NCBI GenBank assembly: GCA_003233055.1
Contig: QIKP01000014.1
Span: forward strand, 60,387 to 124,386
Direction: 5' to 3'
DNA: 64,000 nt
Source of the DNA: Planctomycetaceae bacterium
GTDB taxonomy: Bacteria > Planctomycetota > Planctomycetia > Pirellulales > Lacipirellulaceae
The notes beneath the pieces were generated by a model, which saw only the letters and a program-made list of their open reading frames with translations, searched no databases and had not been told where the DNA came from. Below are positions 42,874 through 52,338 of the stretch, piece by piece; positions within the stretch are counted from its first letter, which is position 1, and every line of letters begins with the position of its first letter. The position numbers and the translations under genes are program-made.

Positions 42874-42984
42874 AACCCCGGGGCTCCTCGGGGGACATTC
42901 ACAAGCGGCCCGTCAGCAACTATTCTAGGGCTATCTTGATTGCTGCTCCTCGCCCATTGTTTCCCCTAGCAGACGGAAATCCGG

Positions 42985-43299
42985 TTGGCCTTTTTTATCC
43001 TCCTCGCTCATGCGAACGCGCCCTCCCTGACGGGCTGGGACGGCATTGTAGAAGGGGATGGCATTGCCGTCGCCCTCACCGGCATGTCGATCGTCTTCGC
43101 GGCGCTAACGTTGATTGCGGTGCTCATCGCGCTGGTCCCCCACCTGCTCGCGTTCCTGGCGCCCATCCTCCCCAAGATACACCCTCACCATGAGCCGCCA
43201 TCCCGGGCCGAGCAAACATCGGTCGACCGCGACAAGATTGTCGCCGCCATAGGGCTCGTCCTCCATACAGAAATGCAAAAGGTAACCAGTAAGTCGTAG
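42985..43299 (+). CDS. OadG-like gamma subunit of a sodium-pump decarboxylase
   Basis: 104 residues from a TTG start. One membrane helix lies in 'GDGIAVALTGMSIVFAALTLIAVLIALVPHLLAFL', matching the OadG pattern, followed by a short charged cytoplasmic tail with a His/Pro stretch (HPHHEPP) that could bind zinc, as OadG tails do. The gamma subunit joins the alpha and beta subunits. It lies 111 bases after birA and 55 bases before the beta subunit. The start is less certain because the next Met is at residue 34. Confidence 0.75.
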   Translation: MAFFILLAHANAPSLTGWDGIVEGDGIAVALTGMSIVFAALTLIAVLIALVPHLLAFLAPILPKIHPHHEPPSRAEQTSVDRDKIVAAIGLVLHTEMQKVTSKS

Positions 43300-43354
43300 C
43301 GAGGCACTCCCTCCGTTCTGCGAAATTGGTCCCTCTTTCCGAGACCCCCCTTCC

Positions 43355-44482
43355 ATGGAAATTTTCTTCGAGTTCCTCGACACGACTGGCTTTGCCCTCA
43401 TGACTTGGGGCAACGCGGCGATGCTACTCATCGGCCTTATTTTCATTAGCCTTGCGATCATCAAGGACTATGAACCGCTGCTGCTGCTTCCGATTGGCTT
43501 CGGCATGCTGATAGGCAACATCCCAACGATTACAGGGATGCCCCTTGGCGTCTACGACGAAGGGAGCGTGCTGAGCCTCTTTTATCTGGGCGTGAGCCAG
43601 GGGATTTTTCCGCCGCTCATTTTCCTTGGCATCGGTGCGATGACCGACTTTTCGACGATGCTCTCGAATCCGAAACTCATACTGCTCGGCGCCGCAGCGC
43701 AGCTGGGGATCTTCCTGACGCTCCTCGGCGCGCTGGCTCTTGGATTTGGTGCCAAGGAAGCAGCCGCGATTGGTATCATTGGCGGCGCGGACGGGCCGAC
43801 CGCCATCTTTCTCGCCTCCCAGCTCGCGCCCCATCTTCTCGGGGCCATCGCCATCGCCGCTTATTCCTACATGGCCCTGGTGCCCGTGATTCAGCCGCCC
43901 ATCATGCGACTGCTTACCACGCGAGAAGAACGGCTGATCCACATGCAGCCGCCCAGGCTCGTTACCCGCCGAGAAAAAATCATCTTCCCGATTATGGCGT
44001 TCCTCATTTGCACGCTCATCGCGCCTGGTTCGATCGTGCTCATCGGCATGCTGTTCCTCGGCAACCTCTTGAAGGAAAGCACAGTCACCGAGCGACTTGC
44101 CAACACGGCCCGCACGGCGATGATCGATGTCGTGACGATCCTGCTCGGCTTCTCCGTCGGGGCGAGCACCGAAGCCGAAGTCTTTTTGACGCGACAATCG
44201 ATGCAAATATTTGGCCTCGGGGCGCTCTCGTTTGCCGTCGCTACGGCCTGTGGCGTGCTCTTCGCCAAATTCATGAATCTATTCCTGAAACAAAAACTCA
44301 ATCCGCTGATCGGTGCTGCCGGAGTCTCGGCAGTCCCCGACTCGGCGCGCGTCGTCCAGATGGTCGGGCAGAAAGAAGACCCGCACAACTTCCTTTTGAT
44401 GCACGCCATGGCCCCCAACGTCGCAGGTGTGATCGGCTCCGCCATCGCCGCCGGCGTCTTGTGGTCGGTATTGATGAAGTAG
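43355..44482 (+). CDS. Sodium-translocating decarboxylase beta subunit (OadB type)
   Basis: 375 residues, polytopic. 'YEPLLLLPIGFGMLIGNIP', 'IFPPLIFLGIGAMTDFSTMLSNPKLILLGAAAQLGIF', 'GIIGGADGPTAIFLASQLAPHLLGAIAIAAYSYMALVPVIQPPIMR' and 'NPLIGAAGVSAVPDSARVVQ' are the signature segments of OadB/MmdB/GcdB, including the GGADGPT sodium-site loop. It couples decarboxylation of carboxybiotin to Na+ export across the inner membrane. The specific acid depends on the alpha subunit. Confidence 0.95.
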   Translation: MEIFFEFLDTTGFALMTWGNAAMLLIGLIFISLAIIKDYEPLLLLPIGFGMLIGNIPTITGMPLGVYDEGSVLSLFYLGVSQGIFPPLIFLGIGAMTDFSTMLSNPKLILLGAAAQLGIFLTLLGALALGFGAKEAAAIGIIGGADGPTAIFLASQLAPHLLGAIAIAAYSYMALVPVIQPPIMRLLTTREERLIHMQPPRLVTRREKIIFPIMAFLICTLIAPGSIVLIGMLFLGNLLKESTVTERLANTARTAMIDVVTILLGFSVGASTEAEVFLTRQSMQIFGLGALSFAVATACGVLFAKFMNLFLKQKLNPLIGAAGVSAVPDSARVVQMVGQKEDPHNFLLMHAMAPNVAGVIGSAIAAGVLWSVLMK

Positions 44483-44569
44483 AACGTCTTAGGGTGCATG
44501 CACCCAACCCTGTCCCCGTCCATGCCTGTAGGATGCCTTGCATACACCTTCCTTTGATCGAGAGAAGAC

Positions 44570-46381
44570 GTGGCTAAGAAAAAAATCGACTTCATGTGTA
44601 CGGCCTTCCGCGACGGGTTTCAGTCCGTTTACGGAGCGCGTGTCCTGACCCCCGACTTCTTGCCGGCGCTCGAAGCAGCCCGGGATGCCGGGATCGCCTA
44701 CTTCGAGGCAGGTGGCGGGGCGCGATTTCAGTCGCTCTACTTCTACTGCAACGAAGACGCCTTCGACATGATGGATGCCTTCCGCGCGACGGCGGGTCCG
44801 GATGCCAACCTGCAAACCCTCGCCCGTGGTGTGAATGTCGTTGGCCTCGAATCGCAACCCCGAGATGTCATCAAGCTCCATGCCGAGCTCTTCAAAAAAC
44901 ATGGCATGACAACGATCCGCAACTTCGACGCGCTCAACGATGTCAACAATTTGATCTACAGCGGACAGTGCATCGTCGATGCAGGGCTCAAGCATCAGGT
45001 CGTGGTGACCATGATGGAACTCCCCCCAGGCTGTACGGGAGCGCACGACGTCGACTTTTACACCAACGTGCTCCAGCAAATCCTTGACGCCGAGATTCCC
45101 TTCGACGCGGTCTGTTTTAAGGATGCGTCCGGAACCGCCGTCCCGTCGAAGGTCTACGAGACCATCCGACAGGCGAGGAAAATGCTGCCGGCGGACGCTT
45201 ACATTCACTTCCATACACACGAGACCGCTGGTGTAAGCCTCCTAGCCAACAAGGCGGCGATCGACGCCGGTGCCGATGCCATCGATCTCTCGCTGGCTCC
45301 CTGTTCCGGCGGCACCTGCCAGCCCGACCTGCTCGTGATGTGGCACGCTCTTCGAGGCAGTGACTACACCCTCGACATCGACATCGATAAAATCCGAGAA
45401 GCCGAAGAGGTCTTCAAAGAATGCATGAGCGACTACTTCCTCCCTCCCGAAGCGGTCGCGGTCGAGCCTCTCATCCCCTGGAGCCCCATGCCGGGAGGAG
45501 CGCTCACTGCCAATACGCAGATGCTTCGCGACAACGGCATCATGGAGAAGTTCCCCGAAATCATCCACGCAATGGGCGAAGTCGTCCGCCGTGGGGGATA
45601 CGGCACATCGGTCACGCCGGTCTCGCAGTTTTACTTCCAGCAGGCGTTCAATAACGTGATGTTTGGTGAATGGGAAAAAATTGCCGAGTCGTATGGGCAA
45701 ATGGTACTCGGCTACTTCGGAAAGACCCCCGTCGCACCCGACCCCAAGATTGTTGCGCTCGCATCGAAACAACTCGAAATGGAACCGACCACGCGTTCGC
45801 CACTCGAAATGAACGAGGAGGATCCGACCAAAGGGATCGAGGCGGCTCGCACGCAAATCAAAGATCGCAACCTTCCCGAGACCGACGAAAATCTCTTCAT
45901 CGTCGCTACTTGCAAGGAAAAGGGGCTCACCTTCCTCGAAGGCAATGCCGAAGTGAGCGTCCGAAAAATCGACAAAGAATCGGAATCAACCACTCCTCTC
46001 GCATCGCCCAACCAGTCGGCCGAGTACACCGTCACCGTCGATGGCAAGGATCATTTCCTCGCCTTCAATGGCAACAACGTGGTGGTCGATGGCAATGTCT
46101 ACCAAGTCGCCATGAAGCCTCGTGCGGCCGGCACAGAGCGGGCCACCGATGGCGAGGCTTCGACCGTCTTGACCGCCATCCAAGCTCAGATGCCGGGCAT
46201 CCTGCTCAAAGCGCTCGTTCAACCAGGAGATACGGTCCGGTCGGGGGAAACGCTCTTCGTCCTCGAAGCCATGAAGATGGAAGTTCCTGTCGCCGCACCC
46301 CATGACGGGGTCGTGAAAGAAGTGCTCGTCGAAGTCGGACAGCAAATCACCAACGGACAAGAGCTAGCCACGCTGGGGTAA
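44570..46381 (+). CDS. Decarboxylase alpha subunit: carboxyltransferase plus biotin carrier (OadA type)
   Basis: 603 residues from a GTG start. The N-terminal part is a carboxyltransferase barrel with 'FMCTAFRDGFQSVYGARV', the metal and catalytic lysine region 'VCFKDASGTAVPSK', 'IHFHTHETAGVSLLA' (the HxH metal ligands) and 'MPGGALTANTQML'. A conserved central domain follows. The C-terminal biotin carrier has 'LFVLEAMKMEVPVAAPHDGVV', with the lysine of EAMKME biotinylated. The opening is divergent from classical OadA, so the substrate (oxaloacetate, pyruvate-type or other) is open. It completes a gamma-beta-alpha set beside birA. Confidence 0.9.
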   Translation: MAKKKIDFMCTAFRDGFQSVYGARVLTPDFLPALEAARDAGIAYFEAGGGARFQSLYFYCNEDAFDMMDAFRATAGPDANLQTLARGVNVVGLESQPRDVIKLHAELFKKHGMTTIRNFDALNDVNNLIYSGQCIVDAGLKHQVVVTMMELPPGCTGAHDVDFYTNVLQQILDAEIPFDAVCFKDASGTAVPSKVYETIRQARKMLPADAYIHFHTHETAGVSLLANKAAIDAGADAIDLSLAPCSGGTCQPDLLVMWHALRGSDYTLDIDIDKIREAEEVFKECMSDYFLPPEAVAVEPLIPWSPMPGGALTANTQMLRDNGIMEKFPEIIHAMGEVVRRGGYGTSVTPVSQFYFQQAFNNVMFGEWEKIAESYGQMVLGYFGKTPVAPDPKIVALASKQLEMEPTTRSPLEMNEEDPTKGIEAARTQIKDRNLPETDENLFIVATCKEKGLTFLEGNAEVSVRKIDKESESTTPLASPNQSAEYTVTVDGKDHFLAFNGNNVVVDGNVYQVAMKPRAAGTERATDGEASTVLTAIQAQMPGILLKALVQPGDTVRSGETLFVLEAMKMEVPVAAPHDGVVKEVLVEVGQQITNGQELATLG

Positions 46382-46672
46382 TGCGGACAAGGAAGTCTTG
46401 CAGTGACTCCTCCTTCCAAGATTCTCCACTGAGCCGGACCACCACGCGGTCCGTGAAAACTGGGGCGACTCTTGTCAGGCCCCGATTTGGAACACCGATG
46501 GGGGGGGCGTCGAGTGAGTCGGATCCGGGCGAGCAAATCGGTGGGAAAATCGACATCGATGCGAACAAATGGGAGCGTCTTCGCCGATTTGCCAAACTCT
46601 CGTCCATCGGGATAATGCAGTTGGGAAGGGCGCTGCGCCATCTCGATTGCTTTTCACCGGAGGATCTTGGAG
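46382..46672. other. Intergenic region, nothing recognised
   Basis: 291 bases between the alpha-subunit gene and the next secreted protein. GGAGG at the right edge is the ribosome site for 46673. No ORF or strong hairpin with a T-run stands out. Confidence 0.5.
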
Positions 46673-47695
46673 ATGATTACGTTCCATCGATCGGTCGTTC
46701 TGCTGGGGGGCGGTCTGCTTCTCGCACTTGTCTCGCTTCCCTTCGCCCAGGCTCAGCGCCGTACGGCACCGGACATCCACAACCGGAACGCGATCACCGG
46801 GACCGGTGTCGACCGCAACGGGATCAAGTCGAACTCCAACGGGCCGCGGCGGACGACGAATTACGTACTGCCCCGGCGCGGCTACTCCTACGGCTATTCC
46901 CAGGGGCCAACCTATTACTCCAATTATTATTACGCCGATCACTATTATTCGGACCCTTACCATTCGGGAGGCTATCCCATTGGTGGCTACCCCAGCTACT
47001 CGCGCGGTTATTACGAGGATTGGTATCGTCGAGGCCCGGTCTATTTGCCACCCGTTTATGGCGACGCCGGTTCGCTCTACGGTCCGCGAGCAACGCGAAA
47101 GTTTTTAGGGACTGGCGTCGGGAACAACCGTGCGAGCCGCAGTGGTCCGCTGCGTGTGGCGAGGGCTACCGCACCGGCATCGCCGCCCCCATTGAGCAAT
47201 CCGACCGCTCGCGCCCGGGCTTGGCGATTTGTCGAGCAAGGCGATCGACACTTTAAGAAAGGCAACTACCCTAAGGCGGCTGCGCGGTATCGCAAAGCGG
47301 CGACCCAGGCCTCGGAACTTGCCGAAATTTACTTTCGCCAAGCGTTTGCCGAAACGGGTGCTGGGCGCTATCCCCGGGCAGTGATGGCCCTGCGCAAGGG
47401 ATTGCGACTCCAACCGAATTGGCCCGAGTCAGGTTTCGTGCTGGAGGAGCTTTTCCCGTCCGCAAACGCCAAGCGGGCCATTTTCCGCCAGCTTCACCTA
47501 CAGATGGAAGAGCACCCGCTCGACGCCGATGCCCTGTTCCTGCTAGCAGTCATGCAACACTTCGACGACCAAAAGGCCGCGTCGGAAGTTGCCATGCGTC
47601 GCGTCGTCAAGCTGACGGGAGCGGGAGAACATGCCCGAGCGTTCCTGCCGCGAGCGCCGGTAGCCGAAGAGGCCAACGACTTGTTGACGGAGTAA
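46673..47695 (+). CDS. Secreted Tyr-rich TPR-containing protein
   Basis: 340 residues. A signal peptide (VVLLGGGLLLALVSLPFAQAQ) precedes a Tyr/Gly/Ser-rich low-complexity zone ('YSNYYYADHYYSDPYHSGGYP', ~70-120), then TPR-like helices ('ARAWRFVEQGDRHFKKGNYPKAAARYRKAATQASELAEIYFRQAFAETGAGRYPRAVMALRKGLRL'). Such proteins are common in planctomycete envelopes and probably scaffold others; no catalytic site is seen. The ATG at 46673 lies nine bases after GGAGG, which is better than the track's TTG at 46667. Confidence 0.8.
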   Translation: MITFHRSVVLLGGGLLLALVSLPFAQAQRRTAPDIHNRNAITGTGVDRNGIKSNSNGPRRTTNYVLPRRGYSYGYSQGPTYYSNYYYADHYYSDPYHSGGYPIGGYPSYSRGYYEDWYRRGPVYLPPVYGDAGSLYGPRATRKFLGTGVGNNRASRSGPLRVARATAPASPPPLSNPTARARAWRFVEQGDRHFKKGNYPKAAARYRKAATQASELAEIYFRQAFAETGAGRYPRAVMALRKGLRLQPNWPESGFVLEELFPSANAKRAIFRQLHLQMEEHPLDADALFLLAVMQHFDDQKAASEVAMRRVVKLTGAGEHARAFLPRAPVAEEANDLLTE

Positions 47696-47780
47696 TCCGT
47701 AGCTCCTCGTGGAGGGCTGCCGGGCGCATGCAATCACGCCATTGGCTTGGTCGCGTTCCATGCACTCCACCCGTTGCCTG

Positions 47781-48551
47781 TTACATCCTCGCGGCGAGGT
47801 GGTCGATTTGGCCTTTGAGATTCGCCAGGAGGATCGTCGGGCTCGCGCCACGGGAGAGCTCGCCATAGAATCCGCTCGCACCGCCTGGTCGCTGTGCGAC
47901 GATCGAGTCAGCGGATCGCTGAACCTGGGCAAGGCCCCGTTGCACTTCAGTAAGATGCTTGGATGCGATCCGGCTGTTGGACCATAAACTGATGAGAACA
48001 CGAATCAGTCCGGCAATGAGCGCCGCCTGGCCGGCGAGCGTAACGCCAACGCCCCATTGCCAAAATTCGGGTTGCTGGCCCAAAAGTCCCATCCCCAAGA
48101 GCACCACCCCGCCCGTCGCCAGTCCGAAGCCAAAAATCATTGCCAACCAGGCGACAGCTTGCATCTGCCGATCGCCGTTGGCGTGGCTACTGGCAGCCAG
48201 GGGTTCCGTTGGTAGGGCCTCGCTTGGTTTCGGCCGTTCTCGGCCAGGCGTGTCGAAGCGGACCTGATCGCTGAACGTATGGGAGCTGAGCGCATGGGAG
48301 TCGACCACCACCGGAGCGACGGGCACGGAAGCAACTGGTACCGAAGCAACGGGCGAACGGAGCGAACGTCCGATTTCCCGCATTCGCTGTTCGGATCGCC
48401 AACTAATTTGCGGCTCCGTACGAGCGTTCGGAGTACCAGCGTCATAGTGATATTCCCCATCGATCACCTTCTGGCACCGGGCACACTCGAGCGGTTCGTC
48501 CGCCGCTGCCCCAATCGCCGGTACGTCCTGCTGGCAATGCTGACACCACAT
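47781..48551 (-). CDS. Zinc-ribbon membrane protein of unknown function
   Basis: 256 residues. The N-terminus has two CxxC pairs (CQHC, CARC) forming a small zinc ribbon. A low-complexity Val/Ala/Pro linker (PVASVPVASVPVAPVVV) follows, then two membrane helices ('AVAWLAMIFGFGLATGGVVLLGMGLL' and 'WGVGVTLAGQAALIAGLIRVLISLW') and a C-terminal helical tail. No enzyme motif is found. The form is frequent in planctomycetes (zinc ribbon plus membrane tail). It converges on the secreted TPR gene and precedes the cytochrome genes on its strand. Confidence 0.7.
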   Translation of the reverse strand: MWCQHCQQDVPAIGAAADEPLECARCQKVIDGEYHYDAGTPNARTEPQISWRSEQRMREIGRSLRSPVASVPVASVPVAPVVVDSHALSSHTFSDQVRFDTPGRERPKPSEALPTEPLAASSHANGDRQMQAVAWLAMIFGFGLATGGVVLLGMGLLGQQPEFWQWGVGVTLAGQAALIAGLIRVLISLWSNSRIASKHLTEVQRGLAQVQRSADSIVAQRPGGASGFYGELSRGASPTILLANLKGQIDHLAARM

Positions 48552-48718
48552 ACGTCACTCCTTCGCGGAAAAGGTCGGATGTTCTCCTTGGTGCTATCGG
48601 ACAGAGGACGTGGGAAACTTTGGCGATTGTACCGACTGAAACACTTCCCAAGGAAACCGTTGGTCGTGGGCTGGCCGTCTGAGGCCTGTGATTTACCGAC
48701 CGCGTGGCAGCTCGGCTG

Positions 48719-50590
48719 TCATTCCCCCGCCTTCAAGTCCACCGGCATCGGCCAATCTTGGCGGAGCCAGCGGGTGAGAAGGTGGAGCTGGTGGTCCGAG
48801 AGCTTCGGGTCGTCTGCGTGCGCGGCGTAGGCAGGCATCAGGCGATCGACCTCGTCGTAGTTTTCTTTGGAGTAGTAGAACCGCTCGGCGTGGGGATTCT
48901 TGAGAAACTCCAAGAGCCAGTCGTGGGAGCCGTAACTCGTGAGGTCAGGCCCGGTGCCAAGGTCACCCTGGTCGCCCATTTTATGGCAGTCGATGCAGCC
49001 AAACTCTTCGATCGCCAACTTGTTCCCAACGGAAATTTGCGCTTGATCGCGCTGGTCGATGTCGCGTTGGTAAGGGAGCTTGGCTTCGGCAGAAAGTGCC
49101 CATGCCACGGCTTTGACTTGCTTGGCGTAAGTCTTTTTTTCGCTCTCGTCCAAATCGGAGACGTCGCCAATGTAATCCTTGACCCATTCGACCATTTCGC
49201 CTTCGGCTAGAAGGGTCCTTCCGAAGTAATGCGGCCCGGCGATTTTTTCCGGGTCAAGCATTCCTTCCACCCACTGGCGGCTGCCGAAACCGTAGAGATT
49301 CGATGCGGTCGGTTCGTCGCCTTGGACATGAAGGAGCCGGTCGCCGATGGTTTCGCTTTGTGCGTCGTAGTGGTCGTGGCAGGCAGCGCAATGGAACTGG
49401 AAGAGCTGGTAGCCGGCCGCCTTGGGATCGTCGCGCAGCATCTGCTTGGCACCTTCGATAGGGATGCCCATCGACGCAAGTTCGCGCGCCCGCTCTGCTT
49501 GATCATGCCCCAGGGCAAGGTGGGCCAAGAATTGCTTCGACTCGTCGGTCTTGCCGTTGTAATCTTCGTAGAGCGCCACGCCGGTGAGGCCAGCGACACT
49601 GGCCAACAACGCGAATAAAAAAACCACATTGAAGCTGCGGCCCAATTTCCATCGCCCAACGAAAGGCATCAGTGCCATGCCGAGAAGTAGGAGCCCCGGG
49701 ATGAGCTGCGCGGCGATGAACATTCCGCTTGCGCCCTTGAAGTAACTCAGAAGCTGAAAGAGGAACAGAAAATACCACTCGGGACGAGCGGAATTGAAAT
49801 CGACGGTCGGGTCACTGGGGGGGCCAAGGTCCGCTCGCCACTGCGTCGCCAGGAGCCCAACCGTTCCCAAGACCGCCAGGCACGCGATGCCGTCTCGGAG
49901 GGCTTGGTCAGGCCAGTAGGGAGTGTCGGGACGCTTGGATTCCACCGGGGCCGTCACGCCATGCCGGCGCCCGATCGCCACATGCAGCATCAACAGACCG
50001 AGCAGTAGTGCGGGAAGTAAACCGGCGTGCAGTGCGAAGAACCGCGTGAGGGTATGGTGCCCAAATTCACTCCCTCCGATGGCAATGGCCTTGACCTGAT
50101 CTCCCACGACCGGCGTGACGCCGGCAATGTTGGTAGCGACTTGTGTTGCGTGGTACCCGCGCTGGTCCCACGGGAGGAGGTAACCGGTCTGCCCCATCAC
50201 CAAGAGCGTTGCCATCAACGCTAATCCAGTCCAGTGATTGACTTCTCGCGGCGCGCGATACGCCCCGGCAATGACCACCTGCATGAGATGAAGTGCCAAG
50301 AGCACCATCAACGCCTGGGCCATGTAATGATGCAGCCCGCGCAAAAGCGACCCGCCCGACATTTCGTATTGGATGTAATAAACGCTCTCCCAGGCGGTCT
50401 GCGTGCTGGGGCTGTAGTGCATCCAGAGGAACAGCCCCGTAACAAACTCGACGAAGACCGCAAAAATGAGCGTCGTCCCCCAGACGTAACGCCAACGCGC
50501 TCCCCCAGGAATTCTCCGGTAAAGCACCTCATGAACCGCCTTTCGGCAGCCGGTGCGGTCGTCTAACCAATCAGCAATACGTCGAAACAT
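48719..50590 (-). CDS. Cytochrome b (b6/subunit IV type) fused to a diheme c-type region
   Basis: 623 residues. The first ~380 form a polytopic cytochrome b with heme-ligand helices ('LLRGLHHYMAQALMVLLALHLMQV', 'FFALHAGLLPALLLGLLMLHV') and the quinol-site segment 'GYLLPWDQRGY'. A following part, 'NSARPEWYFLFLFQLLSYF', is typical of subunit IV (PEWY motif). The C-terminal ~230 residues are periplasmic with two c-heme sites, CAACH (~400) and CIDCH (~530). With the Rieske protein upstream this forms a bc-type quinol oxidising complex with its electron acceptor heme built in, likely for respiration. Confidence 0.9.
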   Translation of the reverse strand: MFRRIADWLDDRTGCRKAVHEVLYRRIPGGARWRYVWGTTLIFAVFVEFVTGLFLWMHYSPSTQTAWESVYYIQYEMSGGSLLRGLHHYMAQALMVLLALHLMQVVIAGAYRAPREVNHWTGLALMATLLVMGQTGYLLPWDQRGYHATQVATNIAGVTPVVGDQVKAIAIGGSEFGHHTLTRFFALHAGLLPALLLGLLMLHVAIGRRHGVTAPVESKRPDTPYWPDQALRDGIACLAVLGTVGLLATQWRADLGPPSDPTVDFNSARPEWYFLFLFQLLSYFKGASGMFIAAQLIPGLLLLGMALMPFVGRWKLGRSFNVVFLFALLASVAGLTGVALYEDYNGKTDESKQFLAHLALGHDQAERARELASMGIPIEGAKQMLRDDPKAAGYQLFQFHCAACHDHYDAQSETIGDRLLHVQGDEPTASNLYGFGSRQWVEGMLDPEKIAGPHYFGRTLLAEGEMVEWVKDYIGDVSDLDESEKKTYAKQVKAVAWALSAEAKLPYQRDIDQRDQAQISVGNKLAIEEFGCIDCHKMGDQGDLGTGPDLTSYGSHDWLLEFLKNPHAERFYYSKENYDEVDRLMPAYAAHADDPKLSDHQLHLLTRWLRQDWPMPVDLKAGE

Positions 50591-50681
50591 AGTGAGTGAG
50601 ATCGTTAAGAGGCAAGCGGAATAGTGAAGGCGACCGGGGTCCGTCAGGGGCCGTGGTTTCGTCCGTAGGCAGGAGGCAGCG

Positions 50682-51236
50682 CTATACCACCACTTGGTCT
50701 CCGACTCCTGCTTTGAATTTCCGATAATCGACCCAGATTTCCTTGCCCTTCCGTATTTCTACTTCAAGGGAGTCGAGGTCGCGCGGACTGACGGATTCCT
50801 CGTCGGTACGAACACCGTGGACATCGAAATCGGCACTGTGGCAAGGGCAATGGAATTCGCCGCTCGAATTCTGGAAATCGACCGTGCATCCAAGGTGGGG
50901 GCACTCCGCGCTAATCGCGGTCGGCGTCGCCTTTGCATCCAACCGAGTAAGATAGAGGGTTCCGATCGGTTGCGGGTCGTACAAATTCCACTTGTCGGTT
51001 GGTGCCTCGTCGACGACGGCGAATCGATACGGCTTGCCATCCGCTGGCAAAGCATCGAGCGTTGCGACACGGATCCATTTTCCCTCCGTTTTTTTTCTCC
51101 CCAGCGGATCGAGCAGTACTGCGATCCCTGCCCCAACGGGCCCCAGCAGCGCCACGACGCCCGTGAGGCCGGCGAGGAGTTTGGTAAAGAACGACCGGCG
51201 TGGTTCTGGCGATGGTTTTTCGTTGGAAGAACTCAT
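50682..51236 (-). CDS. Rieske iron-sulfur protein of the bc-type complex
   Basis: 184 residues from the ATG at 51236; the track begins 18 codons earlier. A Tat-like signal (PRRSFFTKLLAGLTGVVALLG) serves as export signal and anchor. The [2Fe-2S] site is 'CPHLGCTVDF' and 'CPCHSADFDVHG', giving the CxHxxC and CxxH ligand pattern. It takes electrons from quinol and passes them to the c-hemes. It lies 91 bases upstream of the cytochrome b-c gene on the same strand, so the two form one unit. Confidence 0.93.
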   Translation of the reverse strand: MSSSNEKPSPEPRRSFFTKLLAGLTGVVALLGPVGAGIAVLLDPLGRKKTEGKWIRVATLDALPADGKPYRFAVVDEAPTDKWNLYDPQPIGTLYLTRLDAKATPTAISAECPHLGCTVDFQNSSGEFHCPCHSADFDVHGVRTDEESVSPRDLDSLEVEIRKGKEIWVDYRKFKAGVGDQVVV

Positions 51237-51321
51237 GGAAGTTGCCCCGTGAGGGATCCGTGAAAAGGATAGGGATATTGGAATGCTCATGGCTCGAGGC
51301 CCTACGGCCGCGCGTGAAGTG

Positions 51322-52329
51322 TCACCCGTCCAATTCGTTCATTTTCGCATCCATTGCCTCAAGCACCATTTTGCGGGCTTCGGGAAGGGGTTGGGGGATT
51401 CGCAAACCGGCCGCTGCGCGGTGGCCACCACCGCCAAACTGCTCGGCAATGCTTCGCACGTCGAAGTTGGTGCGACTGCGGAGACTGATTTTGGTGATGC
51501 CCTTTTCGAATTCTACAAAGAGCGCCGCCGCTTCGACACCCGCGATGGTGAGCAACCGGTTGACCACGTCTTCGGTGTCGTTTTGCTGGGCACCGGTCGT
51601 TTCGTAATCGGCCCGCGTGGCGCAGGAATGGGCAAAGCGACCCTCCAGGGCCGTTTCGACTTGGCTTAAAATAAGGCCTTGGAGGTTCACTCTTGCCTGG
51701 GTGCTCTGTTCGTAGAGCGCGCCAAAAATGCGTGGGGGGGACGCGCCGGCGGCAACGAGCTTTTCAATGGCCGCAAAGCAACTCGCGCCGACCAACGCAA
51801 AGCGAAACCAGCCTGTATCGGTCGCAATCGCGGCAAAAAGAACCGTTGCCATCTCCTCGGTGAGGTCGACACCCAGCGCCTCGATCGCTTCGAGAATGAG
51901 CCGACCGTTGGCTTCGGCCGAGTCGTCCTTGAAGACCTGCGCTCCCATGTCGTCGCCACTCACATGATGGTCGATGACCACTTTGGCTGCGGTGGACTCG
52001 CGAAAGATGTCTGCCATGGGGCCAATTTGCTGCCAAGCACTCGTATCCACAACAATCATCGCATCGACCGAATCGCCTAAGAGTTCACTGGCTAAGACAT
52101 CTTCGCCTAGCACTTCGACGCGCTTGGCTCGGTCGATGAACGCGATATGCGGAGGGACGCCATCCGCATTGACGATCCGCACCTTTTTCCCAAGGGACTC
52201 GAGCGCCGCGGCAAGGGCCAGCTCGCTGCCAAGCGCATCGCAGTCGGCGCGCATGTGCGTAGTAAGGACAAACGAATGGTGTTCGCTCACAAAGTCAACA
52301 AAAGGTCGCCACGCAATAGACATCGACAA
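51322..52329 (-). CDS. DHH-family phosphoesterase, NrnA-like
   Basis: 335 residues with a DHH domain ('LTTHMRADCDALGSELALAAAL', 'MIVVDTSAWQQIG', 'VVIDHHVSGDDMG') and a C-terminal DHHA1 domain ending 'EQFGGGGHRAAAGLRI'. This fits bifunctional oligoribonuclease/pAp phosphatases, which degrade nano-RNAs and 3'-phosphoadenosine 5'-phosphate. A cyclic-dinucleotide phosphodiesterase activity is possible for some relatives. The ribF gene lies 9 bases upstream on the same strand, a common neighbourhood because NrnA and RibF are often linked to ribosome-maturation genes. Confidence 0.9.
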   Translation of the reverse strand: MSMSIAWRPFVDFVSEHHSFVLTTHMRADCDALGSELALAAALESLGKKVRIVNADGVPPHIAFIDRAKRVEVLGEDVLASELLGDSVDAMIVVDTSAWQQIGPMADIFRESTAAKVVIDHHVSGDDMGAQVFKDDSAEANGRLILEAIEALGVDLTEEMATVLFAAIATDTGWFRFALVGASCFAAIEKLVAAGASPPRIFGALYEQSTQARVNLQGLILSQVETALEGRFAHSCATRADYETTGAQQNDTEDVVNRLLTIAGVEAAALFVEFEKGITKISLRSRTNFDVRSIAEQFGGGGHRAAAGLRIPQPLPEARKMVLEAMDAKMNELDG

Positions 52330-52338
52330 CTCTCCGAT

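Noticed and set aside
44489-45220. 243-aa minus-strand ORF
   Set aside because: Antisense to the decarboxylase alpha-subunit gene.
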